Source: Chloroflexota bacterium (GTDB lineage: Bacteria > Chloroflexota > Limnocylindria > Limnocylindrales > CSP1-4). From it: a DNA stretch of 9,635 nucleotides. The notes beneath the pieces are model-generated. The model made no database searches. It saw nothing but the letters and a program-made list of their open reading frames with translations, and was not told where the DNA came from. The position numbers and the translations under genes were made by a program. Location of the stretch: positions 1 through 9,635 of the forward strand of contig JAJYDP010000147.1 of assembly GCA_021777365.1 (NCBI GenBank), written 5' to 3'. Positions 7,663-9,635 of this stretch are shown here, piece by piece (positions within the stretch are counted from its first letter, which is position 1; every line of letters begins with the position of its first letter).

Positions 7663-7666
7663 ATGA
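7604..7666 (+). CDS. Candidate 20-codon leader ORF overlapping the cyclase start (ATGA)
   Basis: The GTG start follows AAGGAG by 9 bases and encodes MRSMRALVRAIVMIQPGSPR. The stop TGA at 7664-7666 overlaps the cyclase ATG at 7663-7665 as ATGA, the usual arrangement for coupled translation. The peptide is short, basic and partly hydrophobic with no recognised motif. It could be a coupling or leader peptide, or a chance ORF: in GC-rich DNA a 20-codon frame is not rare, and the support is the site plus the exact ATGA overlap. Confidence 0.3.
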   Translation: MRSMRALVRAIVMIQPGSPR

Positions 7667-8913
7667 CGCTGTTGGACGGCCAGTCGACCGCGCTCCCGCG
7701 GTGGCTGGCCTTTCGCGTGGGCGCCATCGTGATCGCGGGGGCGGTCCTGCTCGCCTCGGTGACGCTGCTCGCGCCCGCAGAGCCCCGCATCGGCGCGCCG
7801 TGGTCGAGCCTGCTCGGCGGCAACGCCACGCTCCTCGGCCTGCTGTTCTGGGGCGCCCTCACGCTGGCCGCGAGCGGGGTCAGCGCCGAGCTGCCGGAGG
7901 GAACCCGCCTCGTCTGGGTGCTGGCGCCCATGGTGACCGTCATGAGCCTGGGCGGACCCCTCGTGGCCGGCTGGGTTGCCGCGCTGGCCACCACGGAGCC
8001 ACGCGAGCTGCGGGGCGGGGTGCCCTGGTACGGGGTGCTCAACAACCACGCGGCCTTCGTGATCTCGGCCGTCCTGGGTGCCACCACCATCACCCTGGGA
8101 CGTTCGATGCTGGCCGGTCCCGGTCCCGGTCCCGGTCCCGGTCTCGCCGGGCCGCCGGCCGATCTCCTTGCCACGCTGGCCGGTGGACTCGTGTTCGAGG
8201 TCTCGAACCTGGCACTCACCATGGCCACGGTGCGCACCGGGCGCTGGCGGGTGGTGCTCGCCGCGCTGCTGTCGCGCTCGTACGTGGCGGCCGAAGGCGC
8301 CCAGGTCGCGGTCGGCTGGCTCATGGCGCAGGCCTACATCGACACGGCCTGGTGGACGCCCCTGGTGTTCCTGCTGCCTGCCCTGCTGGCCTGGCAGGCG
8401 TTCGATCGCGACCGGCTGCGCTGGGTGGCCGGGCACGACGTCCTGACCGATCTGGCGAACCGCCGGGAGTTCGGCGCCCGCCTGGCGGACACGGTGGCCG
8501 ATGCCCGCAAGGGGGTGCGACCGAGCGTCCTGCTGATCGTCGATCTCGACGGCTTCAAGTCGATCAACGACCGGCTGGGGCACGCCGCCGGCGACGCGGT
8601 CCTGCGCGTGATCGCCGAGCGGCTGCGCGCCGCCACCCGCCCCGAGGACCACGTCGCGCGCCTCGGTGGCGACGAGTTCGCGGTCATCCTCTCGGGCGTC
8701 CCCCACAACGCCGCGTCCCCGCTGGTGGAGCGCCTGCGGGCGGCACTCACCGCGCCGATCTCCTTCGATGGCGCCACGGTGTCAGTGGGCGCGTCGATCG
8801 GGATCGCGGGAGTCGACGAGCGGCCGCCCGACCCGACGGACCTGCTGCGGCAGGCGGACCTGGCGATGTTGGAGTCCAAGGCCCGTCGCCACGAGGGCCA
8901 GGGGCCCGCGTGA
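7663..8913 (+). CDS. Membrane-anchored diguanylate cyclase (GGDEF domain)
   Basis: From ATG 7663 the protein has 416 residues. About seven hydrophobic segments lie at roughly 17-37, 48-72, 83-109, 123-147, 166-189, 198-222 and 230-247, forming an unnamed integral-membrane sensor region. The cytoplasmic GGDEF domain fills about 255-410: HDVLTDLANRREF (258-270), the metal and substrate segment VDLDGFKSINDRLGHAAGD (293-311), the signature RLGGDEFAVIL (333-343) and SVGASIGIA. An intact inhibitory I-site, RPED (326-329), lies five residues before GGDEF. Known cyclases with these motifs join two GTP into c-di-GMP and are inhibited by product, so I expect an active enzyme. There is no EAL domain. 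A Gly-Pro repeat (152-160) joins two helices. A GTG at 7582 would add 27 residues, but these are hydrophilic, patternless and lack a good ribosome binding site, so ATG is preferred; a GGGAAG lies just ahead of it. It diverges from the exported-protein gene and converges on the NRAMP-like gene. Confidence 0.93.
   Translation: MTLLDGQSTALPRWLAFRVGAIVIAGAVLLASVTLLAPAEPRIGAPWSSLLGGNATLLGLLFWGALTLAASGVSAELPEGTRLVWVLAPMVTVMSLGGPLVAGWVAALATTEPRELRGGVPWYGVLNNHAAFVISAVLGATTITLGRSMLAGPGPGPGPGLAGPPADLLATLAGGLVFEVSNLALTMATVRTGRWRVVLAALLSRSYVAAEGAQVAVGWLMAQAYIDTAWWTPLVFLLPALLAWQAFDRDRLRWVAGHDVLTDLANRREFGARLADTVADARKGVRPSVLLIVDLDGFKSINDRLGHAAGDAVLRVIAERLRAATRPEDHVARLGGDEFAVILSGVPHNAASPLVERLRAALTAPISFDGATVSVGASIGIAGVDERPPDPTDLLRQADLAMLESKARRHEGQGPA
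8114..8143 (+). repeat. Five tandem copies of the hexamer CCGGTC inside the cyclase gene
   Basis: Five perfect head-to-tail copies encode the GPGPGPGPG linker between membrane segments of the diguanylate cyclase. The unit is six bases, so gain or loss of copies would keep the reading frame and only change loop length. Confidence 0.9.
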
Positions 8914-8926
8914 CCTGCCGCGCCCG

Positions 8927-9635
8927 TCAGCGTGCCAGGCCGAACGCCCCGAGCGCGCTCCAGACGCCCATCGCGAGCAGCCCCAGCGTCACTGCCCAGG
9001 AGAGCGCGGTCCGGACCGGCCCGTTCGCCAGCGTCCCGAGGACGGCCTGATCGCCCGAGAGGCGGACAAGGAAGGCCAGTGGGATCGCCAGCACCACCAC
9101 GTTCAGGATCATCGCGTCGATGACCACCGTGATCAGGTCGCGGGCGAAGAGGGCGACGAGGGCGGCGGGCACCACCTCGAGCAGGTACAGCGCGTAGAAC
9201 AGCGGCGCCCGGCGCACCGAAAGGTTCAGGCTGTGCGGCCAGCGGAAGAGCTCCGCCCAGGCCCATGCGGAACTCAGTGAGATCACGACCGCCGCGAGCA
9301 GCCCTGCCCCGACCATGCCTACCGCGATGAGCACCGCCGGCGCACCTGTCGCGAGCCGCTCGAGCCCAGCCGGCAGGGCGCCCAGGGTGTGCCCCGCCCC
9401 GCTGGCCGTGCCAGTCATCGCCGCCGCCGCGGCGATCACCACGGCGGCCATCAGCAGCTCGCTCGCGATCGCGCCCACGAACGTCTCCGTGCGGGCGGCG
9501 CGGAGGTCCTCCACCCGCAGCCCCTTGTCGACCGTGGCGGCCTGCTGGTAGAAGAGCATCCAGGGCATGATCACCGCGCCGACGGTCGCCACCACGAGAT
9601 CGAGATACGCGCGGCTCCCCACCGGCTGCGCGAAC
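8927..9635 (-). CDS. NRAMP-like divalent metal transporter, C-terminal part (cut by window edge)
   Basis: The frame stays open to the right edge, and the visible 235 or so residues begin FAQPVGSRAYLDLVVATVGA. They match the second half of an NRAMP transporter, from helix 6 to the end. The helix-6 motif reads GAVIMPWMLFYQQAATVDKG, then RTETFVGAIASELLMAAVVI follows, and five or so further hydrophobic helices run to the end (MGVWSALGAFGLAR). NRAMP proteins import Mn2+ or other divalent metals with protons across the cytoplasmic membrane. In classical members helix 6 reads MPH; here the metal-ligand Met is kept but the His is Trp, which suggests a divergent branch with uncertain substrate or proton coupling. 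The helix-1 DPG motif lies outside the window. A GTG at 9622 is in frame but lies inside the conserved region and is not the start. The gene converges on the cyclase with 13 bases between stop codons. Confidence 0.85.
   Translation of the reverse strand, partial: FAQPVGSRAYLDLVVATVGAVIMPWMLFYQQAATVDKGLRVEDLRAARTETFVGAIASELLMAAVVIAAAAAMTGTASGAGHTLGALPAGLERLATGAPAVLIAVGMVGAGLLAAVVISLSSAWAWAELFRWPHSLNLSVRRAPLFYALYLLEVVPAALVALFARDLITVVIDAMILNVVVLAIPLAFLVRLSGDQAVLGTLANGPVRTALSWAVTLGLLAMGVWSALGAFGLAR

Noticed and set aside
7629..7733. 13-base direct repeat GCGCCATCGTGAT at 7629-7641 and 7721-7733
   Set aside because: It falls in coding-like sequence and both copies encode short Ala-Ile-Val stretches. 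It has no flanking structure and is probably coincidence.
7327..8706. A 459-codon minus-strand open frame opposite the cyclase
   Set aside because: It is antisense to an intact GGDEF domain and its translation is Gln/Arg/His-rich without structure.
8902..8925. A bulged GC hairpin between the converging cyclase and transporter genes
   Set aside because: The stem needs a two-base bulge (GGG..CGCG with CGCGCCC), has no T-run on either side, and overlaps the cyclase stop. It is too weak to call a terminator.

Overview
This is a GC-rich window (roughly 70% G+C by eye) from a bacterium with many GTG/ATG starts behind AGGAGG-like ribosome binding sites. A deazaflavin (F420)-type nitroreductase relative, a MalT-like LuxR regulator, a GGDEF protein and an NRAMP-like transporter together suggest Actinomycetota or a high-GC Chloroflexota lineage. 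That placement is inference: the window holds no rRNA or marker gene.

Layout. Nearly everything is on the minus strand, and the diguanylate cyclase is the only plus-strand gene. Reading the minus strand in its direction of transcription from 7330 down to 25: (1) a 726-residue exported protein with a propeller-like body, a carboxypeptidase-regulatory-like domain and a C-terminal FnIII domain; (2) a 917-929-residue LAL/MalT-type LuxR regulator only 40-76 bases downstream; (3) after a 194-base gap, a run of small genes: a 90-residue protein of unknown function, an 88-residue two-helix membrane protein overlapping it by 14 bases, a deazaflavin-dependent nitroreductase-family gene broken by one frameshift, a 144-residue four-helix membrane protein, and a heavily decayed short-chain dehydrogenase. 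Diverging from the exported-protein gene is a membrane-anchored diguanylate cyclase (7663-8913, +), preceded by a possible 20-codon leader ORF. Converging on it with 13 bases between stops is the C-terminal part of an NRAMP-like metal transporter, cut by the right edge.

How it fits together. The exported protein and the LuxR regulator may be co-transcribed. The cyclase has intact GGDEF and I-site motifs and should make c-di-GMP under feedback inhibition. No c-di-GMP receptor or phosphodiesterase is in the window, so any link between cyclase and exported protein rests on divergence alone. The small-gene run at the left is partly decayed: its last gene has lost two internal segments and its key residues, and its nitroreductase gene is out of frame. 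No RNA genes, CRISPR arrays, insertion sequences or prophage genes were seen. I found no convincing new multi-gene system. The most interesting items are the exported protein with its adjacent regulator, the coupled pair of small unknown genes, the candidate leader ORF, and the layered decay of the dehydrogenase.
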